Assembly (NCBI GenBank): GCA_002898535.1
Contig: BEHN01000008.1
Coordinates: forward strand, 1-64,000
Source of the DNA: a bacterium HR11
GTDB lineage: Bacteria > Acidobacteriota > HRBIN11
Direction of reading: 5' to 3'
Length of the DNA stretch: 64,000 nucleotides
Position numbers and translations under genes: made by a program. The notes under the pieces are model-generated. The model was not told the DNA's origin. It was given only the letters and a program-made list of their open reading frames with translations, and ran no database searches. Below, piece by piece: positions 8,263 to 16,012 of the stretch (position 1 is the stretch's first letter; every line of letters starts with the position of its first letter).

Positions 8263-9408
8263 GTGCGGTCGGGAGAGACCTGGGACGTCGTCGTCATCGG
8301 GGGCGGCCCGGCAGGGGCGACGGCGGCGGCCCGACTGGCGCAGGCGGGCCTTTCGGTCGCCGTCCTGGAAAGGCATGTGCACCCGCAACCCAAGGTGTGC
8401 GGCGAGTTCCTGTCGCCGGAATGCGCCGTCGCCCTGGACCTCCTCGGAGCCGGCGAAGCGTTTCGTCGTCTGCCGGCCGTGCCGATCCAAACCGTCGGCC
8501 TCTACGGGGGCGGCCGGGCCGTCGAGGCTCCCCTGGACCCGCCAGCCTGGGGCTTGAGCCGCTTCGTATTCGACGATTGGCTCCTCCGGTGGGCGGCCCT
8601 CTGCGGGGCTCAAGTCTTCGAGGGGTACGAGGCGACGGCCGTCTCCCGGGTGGGCGACGGCTTCTGCGTCCGGGCTCGGCAGGTCCAGGACCTCACGGCG
8701 GTCGAGTTCCAAGCTCGCTTTGTCGCAGGTGCCTTCGGCGTCAAGTCCGGAGCCGTCGTCCCTTTGGCCGGTCTGGACCCGCCGGGCCGGCGAAAAAGCG
8801 GCTTCATCGCCTTCAGCGTTCACCTTCGATGTCCAGCCGTCGATCGCCGGGTCGAGCTGTACTTCTTCGAGCACGGCTACGTCGGCCTGGGGAGCGTCGA
8901 GGCCGGGCGGGTCAACCTGGGCGGGCTGGTGGAGCCGGCATTCTTCCGGCACCTGGGCGGAAAGTTCATGACCCTTCTTGAATATCTGGCCGGTCGGAAC
9001 CGGGCGTTCCGGGAACGGTTGGACGGGGCCTCCGACTGGACGCCCTTTCGGGCGACGGTCCACCCGGGGTTCGGGTTCGGACGGCGGGCCTGGAACGGCG
9101 TGGCCCTGATCGGAGACCGGGCCGGTTGCGTCCATCCCTTCTCGGGGGACGGCATCGGGATGGCCCTACAGAGCGCCCTTCTGTGGGCCGAGTGTGTGAC
9201 TGAGGCCTGGACAGACTGGCTCCATCCCGAGGCCGTCCTCGAACGGTATGACCGTCGGTGGCGGCAGGCCTTTGCCGCCCGGCTTCGGACGACTTGGTGG
9301 CTGGATTGGCTTCGGCGGCGGCCTGGGGGGCTCTCGATAACGCTCGGCCTCATAGGGCGGTATCCTTCCCTCCTGGCGTGGATTTACCGACGGACCCGGG
9401 GTCTCTGA
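8263..9408 (+). CDS. FAD-dependent oxidoreductase (FixC / geranylgeranyl-reductase-like superfamily)
   Basis: 381 residues. N-terminal dinucleotide fold DVVVIGGGPAGATAAARLA, then KVCGEFLSPE, and the second FAD motif IGDRAGCVHPFSGDGIGMAL near residue 285. This architecture is shared by geranylgeranyl reductases, FixC and flavin monooxygenases of lipid or quinone pathways. The canonical GGR substrate motif with YxWxFP was not found, so no specific reaction is claimed. GTG 8263 lies 2 bp after the previous stop and a ketosynthase gene begins 44 bp downstream, which suggests an acyl-chain substrate. Confidence 0.78.
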   Translation: MRSGETWDVVVIGGGPAGATAAARLAQAGLSVAVLERHVHPQPKVCGEFLSPECAVALDLLGAGEAFRRLPAVPIQTVGLYGGGRAVEAPLDPPAWGLSRFVFDDWLLRWAALCGAQVFEGYEATAVSRVGDGFCVRARQVQDLTAVEFQARFVAGAFGVKSGAVVPLAGLDPPGRRKSGFIAFSVHLRCPAVDRRVELYFFEHGYVGLGSVEAGRVNLGGLVEPAFFRHLGGKFMTLLEYLAGRNRAFRERLDGASDWTPFRATVHPGFGFGRRAWNGVALIGDRAGCVHPFSGDGIGMALQSALLWAECVTEAWTDWLHPEAVLERYDRRWRQAFAARLRTTWWLDWLRRRPGGLSITLGLIGRYPSLLAWIYRRTRGL

Positions 9409-9452
9409 ACGGTGGGATGGCGTGACGACATGACGAAGCAAAGGGCTCAGGT

Positions 9453-10709
9453 ATGCCCAGGGTCGCCGTAACCGGTTTTGGCTGTGTCACGCCCTTCGGG
9501 ATCGGCGTGGAGGCCTTCGCTCGGGGACTCGCCGAGGGTCGGAGCGCCACCCGCCGGCTGACCCTATTCGAGCCGGACGAGTCCATCACCTGCACGGTCG
9601 TCGCCGAGGTCCCGGACTTTCGGCCGGAGGACTTCATCGAGTCCCGCGCCGACCGGGAGCGCCTCGGACGGGTCGTACCGATGTTATGGCTGGCCGTCGA
9701 GGAGGCCCTGGCGATGGCTGGCCTGGACCCCCGGCGGATGAGCTTGGCCGAGCGGCAGGCGGTCGACGTCGTCCTTGGGTCGGCCGGCGGGGGCATCGAG
9801 TTCGCCGAGCGGCAGTACCGGCTGTACTTTGCGGGTCAGCGGCGTCGGACCAGCGTGTACGCCATCCCGGCCTCTATCGTCGGGATGCTGGCCAGCGAGG
9901 TGTCCATCCGGTTTGGCTTTCGCGGGATGAGCCACGTCGTCTCCAACGGGTGCACCAGCTCGACGGACGCCATCGGCTACGCCTACCAGCTCATCCGGTA
10001 CGGACGGAGCCAGGTCGTCGTCACGGGCGGCGCAGACGCCTGCATCACGCCGGCCATCCTGACGGGGTACTGCCAGATGCGGGCCGTGCCGACGGGGTTC
10101 AACGACTGTCCCGAACGGGCGTCTCGGCCCTTCGACCGGGCGCGGGACGGCTTCGTCCTCGGCGAGGGCGCCTGGGTATTGATCTTGGAAGACTATGACC
10201 GGGCCGTCGCCCGGGGCGTCCGGCCCGTCGCCGAGGTCATCGGCTACGGCTCGACGTGCGACGCTTACCACCGGGTCCAGATCCAACCCGACGGAGTCGA
10301 GGTCGCCCGGGCCATCCGCCAGGCCCTGGCGGACGCCGGGGTCGGCCCGGAGGCCGTCGACTACGTGAACCTGCACGGGACCTCGACGAAGCTGAACGAC
10401 GCCCTGGAGACGAAGGCCCTGAAGCTCGCCCTGGGGCCCCGGGCCTACGAGATCCCGATGAGCGCCACGAAGTCCCTGATCGGCCACCCTCAGGGGGCTT
10501 CGGGAGCGGCCGGCGTCGTCGCCACGCTCATCTGCATGCAGAAGGACTTCATCCATCCGACGATCAATTACGAGTTTCCGGACCCGGCGTGCGACCTGAA
10601 CTACGTGCCGAATCGGGCGATCCCGGCCCGGGTCCGCGTGGCCCTATGCAATTGCATCAGCTTCGGGTCCAAAAACTCGGCCCTCGTCCTGCGGACGGTT
10701 GATATGTGA
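9453..10709 (+). CDS. FabF-type beta-ketoacyl-ACP synthase
   Basis: 418 residues of the KAS II fold. The Cys-His-His triad is visible as C167 (SNGCTSSTD in place of the usual ACATG), H308 (HGTSTKLND) and H345 (LIGHPQGASGA). The nucleophile context differs from housekeeping FabF, so this may be a specialised paralog acting with the upstream flavoprotein. Start ATG 9453 is preceded by AAAGGGCTCAGG. It is the last gene before the tnpB-carrying insertion, whose left target duplication begins 16 bp after the stop. Confidence 0.85.
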   Translation: MPRVAVTGFGCVTPFGIGVEAFARGLAEGRSATRRLTLFEPDESITCTVVAEVPDFRPEDFIESRADRERLGRVVPMLWLAVEEALAMAGLDPRRMSLAERQAVDVVLGSAGGGIEFAERQYRLYFAGQRRRTSVYAIPASIVGMLASEVSIRFGFRGMSHVVSNGCTSSTDAIGYAYQLIRYGRSQVVVTGGADACITPAILTGYCQMRAVPTGFNDCPERASRPFDRARDGFVLGEGAWVLILEDYDRAVARGVRPVAEVIGYGSTCDAYHRVQIQPDGVEVARAIRQALADAGVGPEAVDYVNLHGTSTKLNDALETKALKLALGPRAYEIPMSATKSLIGHPQGASGAAGVVATLICMQKDFIHPTINYEFPDPACDLNYVPNRAIPARVRVALCNCISFGSKNSALVLRTVDM

Positions 10710-10725
10710 AGCGGTGTTGGGTATT

Positions 10726-10730
10726 GGGTC
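10726..10730 (+). repeat. Left target-site duplication GGGTC
   Basis: GGGTC immediately precedes the left terminal inverted repeat and is repeated exactly after the right one at 12257-12261. The target itself is a GGTGTTG/GGTATTG heptamer stretch. Confidence 0.75.
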
Positions 10731-10747
10731 TAGGAGTTACGCAGTTG
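10731..10747 (+). repeat. Left terminal inverted repeat
   Basis: TAGGAGTTACGCAGTTG, one mismatch to the reverse complement of 12240-12256. Confidence 0.78.
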
Positions 10748-10778
10748 GGATGAGTTCCATCGATGGGCTGAGCCTCCC

Positions 10779-10876
10779 GCATGTCGGCGGATGGCGAGTA
10801 GCGGATGGCGAATGGCGAGTAGCGAGTAGCGAATGGCGAATGGCCATGAGCCATGAGCTATGACCCATGAGCTAAG
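10779..10876. repeat. GRRTRGC and ATGAGCY heptamer arrays inside the insertion
   Basis: About eight tandem GRRTRGC units (GGATGGC, GAGTAGC, GAATGGC variants) run directly into ATGAGCY units. There is no inverted partner here, unlike most arrays in the window. Confidence 0.78.
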
Positions 10877-10899
10877 CCGGTCTCCAAGCGGTCGGACTC

Positions 10900-10928
10900 T
10901 TGACCAGACGGTGAAAGACGGGTAAAAT
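10900..10928 (+). promoter_or_regulatory. Sigma-70-type promoter for the tnpB-like gene
   Basis: TTGACC (10900-10905), 17-bp spacer, TAAAAT (10923-10928). It sits 27 bp before the GTG start, with GGAGG at 10942-10946 as ribosome-binding site. Confidence 0.7.
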
Positions 10929-10954
10929 GTTACCGGCCGTCGGAGGTCCCCGTC

Positions 10955-12250
10955 GTGACGACCCTGAGCCTGAAGTTCCGGTTTTCGCCGGTCCCCGAGG
11001 TGGACCGCCTGCTCGAAAAGTGCGGGGCGATGGTCCGGGCGGCCGTCGCCTGGGCCCTGGAGAACGGCAAGACGGCGACCCACACGATAGTCCAGGCGCT
11101 CTATCCGTCCTTCCGGGCTCGCTTTCCGGACCTTCATTCGACGTGGGCCCAGAAGTCGGCCCGGACGGCGGCGGCCGTCGTCCATGCCTTCCGGCGGCGG
11201 CGGCGCCGGGGGCGGGAAGGGAAAGACAAGCCCGAGGTCCGGAGGACCTGGGTCTATGTCGATAAGAGCGTCTTTCGGTGGGCGTGGGACGGGACGGAGC
11301 TGACCGTCCGCATCGCCGTCCGGCCCCACGATGGGGACCCCATCGTCCTGCGGTTCCGGCCTCACGGGAAGTACCGGAGACTCGTCGAGGCATGGGCGCG
11401 GGGCGAGTGCGTGGCCGGGGAGCCGACCCTCAGCCGGACGACCCTCATCATCCCCCTGAAGTTCCCGACCCTCCCCGTCTACGAGCCGGGGGAGGTATAC
11501 GGCATCGACAGTAACGAGCGGAGCCTGGACGGCTACGGACTCGACGGCACGGCCTGGACGGTGGACACGTCGTGGGCGGCCGAGAAGAACGCCGAGCACG
11601 ACCGGCGGGTCCGGCGGGGCACCCGGGGCAAGCAGAATCCGAGGGCGAAGAAGAAGATCGCCGAAAAGCATGGCCGGAGGCGACATAACCGAACCCGGGA
11701 ATTCTGGCATATTGTGGCATGCGCCTTCGTCTGGATGGCCCTGAGCGCAAGCGGGGCCCTGGTCCTGGAGAGGCTCCGGGGGCTGAAGGAGCGGGTCGCC
11801 GCGTCCCTGCCCAAGCGGCTCCGGCGGCGGCTTCTGAATCACTGGAGCATCCGGACGTTTCACGCCATCCTCCGACACAAGGCCCGGGTCTACGGGGTCC
11901 CCCTCCTGGAGGTGAACCTGAGGGGCACGAGCTCGACCTGCCCGGTATGCGGGGCGGGCCTAAGGGGGCGGGAAGAGCTCGTGTGTCCCCGGTGTGGCCT
12001 GGAGGGGAACCGCCACATCCTGGCGGCCTGGAACATTGCCCTGCGGGGCCGGGCGAGACTCCCCCTCGGGGGGACGGGCCGGTCCGAGGAGGGCCGAGAC
12101 CTCTTCGGGCGGCTCCAGTCGCCCCGATGGGGGCAGGGGGTCATGGGCGCTCCCGGTCGCCCCCTTCCTGTCCGGGTCGGGCTGGACGGCCGACGCCCGG
12201 GTCGGCGGCCGGCCGCCCGGACACAGGGGGAAGCGCAGGCAACTGCGTAA
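10955..12250 (+). CDS. tnpB: TnpB-like RNA-guided nuclease homolog with degenerate RuvC motif III
   Basis: 431 residues with the TnpB layout: a basic N-terminal half, RuvC I at YGIDSNERS (D185), RuvC II at LVLERLRGL (E272), a zinc ribbon C329-P-V-C332 and C344-P-R-C347, then RuvC III. Motif III reads GNRHILAAWNIA where the family normally has DRDxNAAxNI, so N352 and H354 replace both aspartates. A roughly 60-residue Gly/Arg-rich tail follows. Start is GTG 10955 with GGAGG and its own promoter. There is no tnpA partner. It may be a nuclease-dead or decaying TnpB, or a clade with different motif III; the reading frame is intact. Confidence 0.85.
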   Translation: MTTLSLKFRFSPVPEVDRLLEKCGAMVRAAVAWALENGKTATHTIVQALYPSFRARFPDLHSTWAQKSARTAAAVVHAFRRRRRRGREGKDKPEVRRTWVYVDKSVFRWAWDGTELTVRIAVRPHDGDPIVLRFRPHGKYRRLVEAWARGECVAGEPTLSRTTLIIPLKFPTLPVYEPGEVYGIDSNERSLDGYGLDGTAWTVDTSWAAEKNAEHDRRVRRGTRGKQNPRAKKKIAEKHGRRRHNRTREFWHIVACAFVWMALSASGALVLERLRGLKERVAASLPKRLRRRLLNHWSIRTFHAILRHKARVYGVPLLEVNLRGTSSTCPVCGAGLRGREELVCPRCGLEGNRHILAAWNIALRGRARLPLGGTGRSEEGRDLFGRLQSPRWGQGVMGAPGRPLPVRVGLDGRRPGRRPAARTQGEAQATA

Positions 12251-12256
12251 GTCCTA
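12240..12256 (+). repeat. Right terminal inverted repeat
   Basis: CAACTGCGTAAGTCCTA; the tnpB-like stop codon TAA (12248-12250) is inside it. GGGTC follows at 12257-12261. Confidence 0.78.
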
Positions 12257-12317
12257 GGGTCTTTATCTGCAGGTCCGTTCGGCTCAGACGAAGGGGCCAT
12301 GCCTGACTCGCCGCGCG

Positions 12318-12818
12318 CTACTCGCCCGCTCGGCCGGCCTGGGGCCCCCAGAGCCGATGCATGTAAGCGTCCAGGCTTTCCAATTGTTCCTGAATTTCAG
12401 TCCGGACGTAAGGGCTGACCCAGGCGGCCAATCGGGCCAGGGGATGAGCGGCTTTCAGCTCATAGCAGATCCGGGTCCCCTCGGGCACGTCTTCCAGGGC
12501 TTGCAACTCCCAACGGCCTTCGAAGCTGTCAAAGCTCCCCCGAACCTGGACGAATTCGATGCGCTCAGGCTCGACCCACCGGACTTCCAAGTCGACGGCC
12601 AGCGTGAGTCCCAGAAATCGGCCGACCTGCCGGACGTGCATGCGTGAAGGGTTCCGGTCCAGGACGACCGATTCGTCCAAGCGGGGCAACCAGGCGGGCA
12701 TCCGCTCGAAGTCCATCAGGACCGAGAAGACCTGAAGCCGGGGCCAAGGGACTCTCCAGCAGGCCTGGACTTCGATACGGGGACCCTGGAGACGGACGTC
12801 AAAGAGATCCCAACGCAT
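12318..12818 (-). CDS. SRPBCC (START/COQ10-like) domain protein
   Basis: 166 residues forming one helix-grip domain: RVPWPRLQVFSVLMDFERMP, then WLPRLDESVVLDRN, FEGRWELQAL, and a long C-terminal helix ending EQLESLDAYMHRLW. Such domains bind hydrophobic ligands or coenzyme Q intermediates; the ligand is unknown. I chose the ATG at 12818-12816 (MRWDLFDV), which has GTGAGGCG upstream; an upstream ATG at 12860 would add 14 atypical residues. It is convergent with the insertion and divergent from nuoL. Confidence 0.75.
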   Translation of the reverse strand: MRWDLFDVRLQGPRIEVQACWRVPWPRLQVFSVLMDFERMPAWLPRLDESVVLDRNPSRMHVRQVGRFLGLTLAVDLEVRWVEPERIEFVQVRGSFDSFEGRWELQALEDVPEGTRICYELKAAHPLARLAAWVSPYVRTEIQEQLESLDAYMHRLWGPQAGRAGE

Positions 12819-13078
12819 TTTGCGCCTCACCCCGAGCCAAACCCTGCAAGGTAGGAGCATTCTAAGGAGGAAGGGGCTCGAATGCCAAGTTCGGGACGAT
12901 GAGACGGGCCGTCATCATGGGCCGGTCGGGGAGGGGTCGTGAAAAATGGGGTCGGTCGGAACGTGGGCCGTTATACCGATATCTCCGAAGTAGAACGCCA
13001 TCGGGCGACGGCGGCGCCGGCTTCCCGCCGCCCCGTCGGCCCATCGGCCTACCCGCCGCCCGCCGAAACTCCCCAAAC

Positions 13079-13107
13079 TTGACAGGGGGGTATCGCTTTG
13101 GTAGGGT
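13079..13107 (+). promoter_or_regulatory. Sigma-70-type promoter upstream of nuoL
   Basis: Perfect TTGACA (13079-13084), 17-bp spacer, TAGGGT (13102-13107), which matches 4 of 6 -10 positions. It points toward nuoL. Confidence 0.6.
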
Positions 13108-13193
13108 AGGGCCTTCTCTGCCGACTCTTCCGATATCTCAACCGAGCGGTTTACCTCGACGAAAGGGGCCTGGGTGCCGGTCGTGATTACTAC

Positions 13194-13250
13194 CCCAGGT
13201 TACGGATTACAGGATACAAGATGCAGGATGGGAATGGCGGATGGGGTCCG
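13194..13250 (+). repeat. GGATACR-type heptamer array
   Basis: Tandem 7-bp units GGATTAC, AGGATAC, AAGATGC, AGGATGG, then GAATGGC and GGATGGG, showing gradual drift from one heptamer type to another. Confidence 0.7.
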
Positions 13251-13345
13251 AGCCCCGCTCGCCCAAGAGCAGGGTTGCCATTCCAACGTGACGGCGGGAC
13301 GGGGGTTGAAGAGAAGCCGTCGCTCGGGCGGAAGGAGTCGGGCCG

Positions 13346-13383
13346 AACGCCGTGACGTCGTGACGCCGTCACGCCGTCACGAA
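13346..13383. repeat. GTGACGNC octamer palindrome
   Basis: CCGTGACGTCGTGACG followed by CCGTCACGCCGTCACG: two direct octamers face two inverted ones with almost no loop. Confidence 0.7.
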
Positions 13384-13506
13384 CGCCAAAAACACGGCCG
13401 ACCGGTCGTCACGACTCTGGGCTCCACGCCCTTCGCCCTTTTCTAATGTCCGGAGGGCGTCACCGTCCCGCGTGACGTCTGGGCGTTATCCCGAGGGAAT
13501 ACGACG

Positions 13507-15588
13507 ATGACGACACCGTTCTGGTATGTCGGCTTGATCCCCTTACTGCCGGGCCTGGGCGCCTTCGTCAATGGAGTCTTCGGACGACGGTTTTCCAAGC
13601 GGGTCGTCCACACGATCGCCTGTGGGACGACGCTGGCGTCGTGCCTCCTGGCCTTCGTCTTGCTCGTCCACTTCGTTCAGTATCCGCCCGAGGCGCGGCA
13701 CTTCACGGTGACCTATTACGACTGGCTGAACGTCGGGCCGGTGCGCCTCCCGACGGGTGAGAGCGCCCGTCTCCACGTGCCCGTCGAGCTGTTGATCGAC
13801 CCCCTGTCGGTCGTGATGGCCCTGGTCGTGACCTTCGTCGGGTTCCTCATTCACGTGTACTCGACGGGCTACATGTGGGAAGACCCGGACTACGCCCGGT
13901 ACTTTTCGTACCTGAACCTCTTCATGTTTGCCATGCTGACGCTGGCCCTGAGCAGTAGCTTCCTCCTGCTGTTTGTCGGCTGGGAGGGCGTCGGCCTGTG
14001 CTCGTACCTCCTGATCGGCTTCTGGGCGGACCGCACGTCGGCGGCCAACGCCGGCAAGAAGGCCTTCCTCGTGAACCGTATCGGGGACCTGGGCTTTTTG
14101 ATCGGCATGATGCTGGTGTTTCTCCAGTTCGGGAGCCTTCGGTTTGACGACGTCTTTGCCCAGGTCGTCAGCGGGGTCTATCGGGTGAACGACCCCATCC
14201 TGGTCGCCATCGGCCTCTTCCTGCTGATGGGCGTGACGGGCAAGTCGGCCCAGATTCCGTTGTATGTGTGGCTTCCCGATGCGATGGAGGGGCCGACGCC
14301 TGTAAGCGCCCTGATCCACGCCGCCACGATGGTGACGGCCGGCGTGTACCTGATCGTGCGGTGCAACCCCCTGTATCAGATGGCGCCGGACGCCCTCGGG
14401 GTCGTCGCCCTCATCGGGGCCGTGACGGCCCTGTTTGCGGCGACCATCGGGACGGCCCAGTACGACATCAAGCGGGTCCTGGCTTACTCGACGGTCTCCC
14501 AGTTGGGGTACATGGTCCTGGCGGCCGGCGTCGGGGCCTTCTCGGCGGCCATCTTCCATCTGGTCACGCACGCCTTCTTCAAGGCCCTCTTGTTCTTAGG
14601 GGCTGGGAGCGTCATCCACGCCCTCCATCATCAGCAGGACATGCGTCACATGGGCGGCCTGCGAAAGTACCTGCCGACGACCTTCTGGACGATGACGATG
14701 GGCGTCCTGGCCATCGCCGGCATGCCCCTCTTTTCGGGCTTCTTCAGCAAGGACGAAATCCTCCTGCAGGCCTTCGTGAGCCCATACAGCCGACCCGTCC
14801 TGTGGGGCCTCGGGACGGTCACGGCGGGGTTGACGGCCTTTTACATGTTCCGGCTGTGGTTCCTGACGTTTTTCGGGCCGGAACGGATGGACGAGCATAC
14901 CCGTCATCACATTCATGAGTCGCCGCCCAACATGACCGTGCCGCTTCGGATCCTGGCCGTCCTGTCGGTCGTCGGCGGTCTGGTTGGCCTGCCGGCGGCG
15001 TGGTTCCACATACCGGTCCTCGGGACCTTGCTCCGGCCCCTGGAGGCGATCCAGATCCACCATTTCCTGGAGCCTTCCATCTGGAAGGTCCCGGCGGCCC
15101 ACGGGACGGCCCATGCGCCCAGCCTGGGGCTGGAGTCGCTCCTGATGCTGGCTTCGGTCGGGGCCGGCCTGCTCGGGTTCTTGGTCGCCTACGTCCTGTA
15201 CCATCGGCGGCCTGAACTCCCCGACCGGGTGGCGGCCGCTTCAGAACCGCTGTACACCCTGGTGGCCAACAAATACTATGTGGACGAGATTTACGACGCC
15301 CTGGTCGTGCGGCCCCTCCTGGGTCTGGCGAATCTCCTGGCGTGGTTGGACGTGCACATCGTCGACGGCATCGTCAACGGCACGGCCTGGCTGACCCGGA
15401 CGGTGGCGGACCTCTCGGGCCGGGCCGACTTTTACGGCGTGGACGGCCTTGTCAACGGCGTCGCCGAGGGCGTCCGCCAGGTCGGCGGGGCCCTCCGGCG
15501 GGCGCACACGGGCCTGGCCCAGCAGTACGTCTTCGGGGCCATCGTCCTGGCCCTGTTTCTGCTGTTGTTTTACATGCTGGTGTTTTGA
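13507..15588 (+). CDS. nuoL: NADH-quinone oxidoreductase subunit L
   Basis: 693 residues, the antiporter-like proton-translocating subunit of complex I. Typical blocks are FVGWEGVGLCSYLLIGFW, KSAQIPLYVWLPDAMEGPTP, VSALIHAATMVTAGVYL and STVSQLGYMVLAAG. The long C-terminal lateral helix and final transmembrane segment (YVFGAIVLALFLLLFYML) are present, so it is full length. nuoM follows, but 424 bp of inverted octamer arrays separate them. nuoA-K and nuoN are not in the window. The TTGACA promoter at 13079 probably drives it. Confidence 0.95.
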   Translation: MTTPFWYVGLIPLLPGLGAFVNGVFGRRFSKRVVHTIACGTTLASCLLAFVLLVHFVQYPPEARHFTVTYYDWLNVGPVRLPTGESARLHVPVELLIDPLSVVMALVVTFVGFLIHVYSTGYMWEDPDYARYFSYLNLFMFAMLTLALSSSFLLLFVGWEGVGLCSYLLIGFWADRTSAANAGKKAFLVNRIGDLGFLIGMMLVFLQFGSLRFDDVFAQVVSGVYRVNDPILVAIGLFLLMGVTGKSAQIPLYVWLPDAMEGPTPVSALIHAATMVTAGVYLIVRCNPLYQMAPDALGVVALIGAVTALFAATIGTAQYDIKRVLAYSTVSQLGYMVLAAGVGAFSAAIFHLVTHAFFKALLFLGAGSVIHALHHQQDMRHMGGLRKYLPTTFWTMTMGVLAIAGMPLFSGFFSKDEILLQAFVSPYSRPVLWGLGTVTAGLTAFYMFRLWFLTFFGPERMDEHTRHHIHESPPNMTVPLRILAVLSVVGGLVGLPAAWFHIPVLGTLLRPLEAIQIHHFLEPSIWKVPAAHGTAHAPSLGLESLLMLASVGAGLLGFLVAYVLYHRRPELPDRVAAASEPLYTLVANKYYVDEIYDALVVRPLLGLANLLAWLDVHIVDGIVNGTAWLTRTVADLSGRADFYGVDGLVNGVAEGVRQVGGALRRAHTGLAQQYVFGAIVLALFLLLFYMLVF

Positions 15589-15691
15589 GACGGGAATTCG
15601 GGAGTTCGGCAGATAGGCAGGTCGGCAGATAGGCAGGTGGGCAGGTCGGCAGATAGGGAAGTAGGGGATCGGTCCCGACGTCCGGCCTTCC

Positions 15692-15788
15692 CCCGGATGA
15701 GCCGACCGGCCCGTGAGCGTCCCCGTCGGTGGCCTGCCCCGGCGTCGCCAGCGACGGCGGCCATAGGGGCGGCTCGGCGGGTCGCCCC
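15692..15788 (+). repeat. 97-bp core of type 1 element, copy A
   Basis: Begins CCCGGATGAGCCGACCGGCC and ends GGGTCGCCCC. It differs from the copy at 20809-20905 at only two positions (T for C after CCGGCCCG and after CCGTCGG). Confidence 0.85.
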
Positions 15789-15844
15789 ATGCACATCGAG
15801 TTATTCGTATAGACGCCAGCCTAACGGCTGGCGCTGGGATCGAT

Positions 15845-15870
15845 GGACACCGGCATGACGGCCGGTGTCC
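15845..15870. repeat. Perfect 10-bp hairpin in element A
   Basis: GGACACCGGC and GCCGGTGTCC around a 6-bp loop. No T-tract follows, so intrinsic termination is not supported. Confidence 0.6.
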
Positions 15871-16012
15871 GGGGATAGACGCCCGTCGCCCGACCGGCCC
15901 ATCGACCGACTGCCCATCTGCCCACCTGCCCATCTGCCCATCTGCCAACCTGCCCACCTGCCGACCTGCCGAATGCCCGAATTCCCGAACTCCCGCACCG
16001 TGGGAGGCGCGG

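Larger units (their letters stand above)
10731..12256 (+). mobile_element. 1526-bp insertion with terminal inverted repeats carrying only a tnpB-like gene
   Basis: The left end reads TAGGAGTTACGCAGTTG and the right end, reverse complemented, reads TAGGACTTACGCAGTTG (16/17 matches), flanked by direct GGGTC duplications. The unit contains a mixed heptamer array (10779-10876), a promoter and one tnpB-like gene whose stop codon lies in the right inverted repeat. No tnpA or DDE transposase is present, so if mobile it must move in trans. Inverted repeats plus a 5-bp duplication are not features of IS200/IS605 or IS607. Confidence 0.8.
12819..13506. other. 688-bp promoter-containing gap upstream of nuoL
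   Basis: No gene found. It contains a strong promoter-like sequence (13079-13107), GGATACR heptamers (13194-13250) and an octamer palindrome (13346-13383). The 5' leader of nuoL would therefore be about 390 nt and repeat-rich. I saw no recognisable riboswitch. Confidence 0.6.
15589..16012. other. 424-bp composite octamer element (type 1, copy A) between nuoL and nuoM
   Basis: Left arm 15594-15670: tandem octamers, two GGGARTTC outer units then GGCAGRTN units and GGGAAGTA. Right arm about 15907-15996 has the same classes in inverted order. Between them are the 97-bp core (15692-15788), shared with 20809-20905, and two perfect hairpins: GCCAGCC/GGCTGGC at about 15812-15831 and GGACACCGGC/GCCGGTGTCC at 15845-15870. 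There is no gene. The nuoM ribosome-binding site GGGAGG follows directly. Confidence 0.8.

Noticed and set aside
8263-9408. Geranylgeranyl reductase for archaeal-type lipids, together with the UbiA gene at 27522
   Set aside because: The substrate-domain motif of GGR was not found and the two genes are 18 kb apart; a general flavoprotein call is all the sequence supports.
10779-10876. Open reading frames across the heptamer and octamer arrays
   Set aside because: A 7- or 8-bp period gives repetitive peptides in several frames on both strands, with no ribosome-binding sites or family similarity; they are translation by-products.
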